This document shows positions 5,888-6,080 of a DNA stretch of 6,080 bases, in pieces. The DNA lies in contig JAZNPP010000060.1 of assembly GCA_045589695.1 (NCBI GenBank), positions 1 to 6,080 on the forward strand, read 5' to 3'. The position numbers and the translations under genes were made by a program. The notes under the pieces are model-generated. The model was not told the origin of the DNA and did no database searches. It was given only the letters and a program-made list of their open reading frames with translations. Source of the DNA: HGM04593 sp045589695 (GTDB taxonomy: Bacteria; Bacteroidota; Bacteroidia; Bacteroidales; Bacteroidaceae). Within the stretch, counting starts at the first letter, position 1. Each line of letters begins with the position of its first letter.

Positions 5888-5936
5888 AAAAGAGTTGAGA
5901 GTTGAGAGTTTAAAGTTGAGAGTTGAGGGTTTAGAG
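5888..5936 (-). repeat. Heptamer tandem array, right
   Basis: Read on the minus strand, seven consecutive 7-base units occur: CTCTAAA, CCCTCAA, CTCTCAA, CTTTAAA, CTCTCAA, CTCTCAA, CTCTTTT. The consensus is close to CTCTMAA, related to the first part of the left array (304-331). It directly abuts the inverted repeat copy at 5938, just as the left array abuts the left copy. It lies upstream of the bamD promoter. Confidence 0.85.
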
Positions 5937-5937
5937 C

Positions 5938-6080
5938 TTAGTGTAGGTGAGTTGAAAACAAAGACCTCGCTTTCGCTCGCCGTTATATTCTACCGCAGTC
6001 CTCAACCTTAAACTGCGGATTGTTACAATGCGTAGGTCTTTCTCTCATTACTTTTTCTCTCGTGAAAAAGTAATCAAAAA
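5938..6080 (-). repeat. 143-bp inverted repeat, right copy (runs off the window)
   Basis: This is the reverse complement of 165-307 with two differences (6035 and 5954). It carries the same two hairpins: the 10-bp stem at 6047-6074 and the CCGCAGT/ACTGCGG stem at 5993-6018. The match is still perfect at the last base of the window, so the repeat probably continues outward. No gene is supported between 5707 and the window end. That stretch holds the bamD leader and promoter, the heptamer array and this repeat. Confidence 0.9.

Noticed and set aside
5888..5936. CRISPR array
   Set aside because: The units are only 7 bases long, tandem and without spacers, and there are no cas genes.
165..6080. 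Composite transposon bounded by the inverted repeats
   Set aside because: There is no transposase or integrase between or within the repeats, no target-site duplication can be seen, and the interior is conserved housekeeping DNA.

Overview
The window looks like chromosomal DNA from a member of the Bacteroidales, with Muribaculaceae or Prevotellaceae as plausible but unproven families. The evidence is a bamD / omega-like subunit / DUF4293 gene order typical of that group, an omega-like protein in its Bacteroidetes form, TTG...TAnnTTTG promoters, and translation starts mostly without a Shine-Dalgarno sequence. All six genes I accept lie on the minus strand, so transcription runs from high to low coordinates.

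Layout, in transcription order. A Bacteroidetes-type promoter (5811-5841) drives bamD (outer-membrane lipoprotein of the beta-barrel assembly machine), an rpoZ-like gene (RNA polymerase omega) and a small four-helix membrane protein (DUF4293). These are 19 and 15 bases apart and form one operon, which ends at a perfect 40-bp palindrome (3998-4037). Next comes a cytoplasmic DsbA-family thiol oxidoreductase with a CTWC active site and an unexplained C-terminal extension. It is followed after 72 bases by a Bcp-type peroxiredoxin, and the two make a plausible thiol-redox pair. A terminator-like hairpin (2350-2385) then runs almost directly into the promoter of a SulP-family anion transporter with a C-terminal STAS domain.

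The ends of the window hold no credible genes but are rich in repeats. A 143-bp sequence at 165-307 recurs as an inverted copy at 5938-6080 with only two mismatches, and the right copy runs off the window. Each copy holds two perfect hairpins and sits next to a tandem array of 7-bp units. A third heptamer array lies at 2393-2420 between the peroxiredoxin and transporter genes. A 22-bp identical block (367-388 and 2416-2437) follows two of the arrays, each time downstream of a minus-strand gene. Bases 1-163 hold a further long imperfect hairpin.

The genes are ordinary housekeeping and transport genes. I found no defence system, CRISPR array, mobile-element protein or RNA gene. The most unusual content is the modular, structured, non-coding repeat family at the ends. 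Its near-identical inverted copies could recombine, or could simply be where an assembly contig broke.
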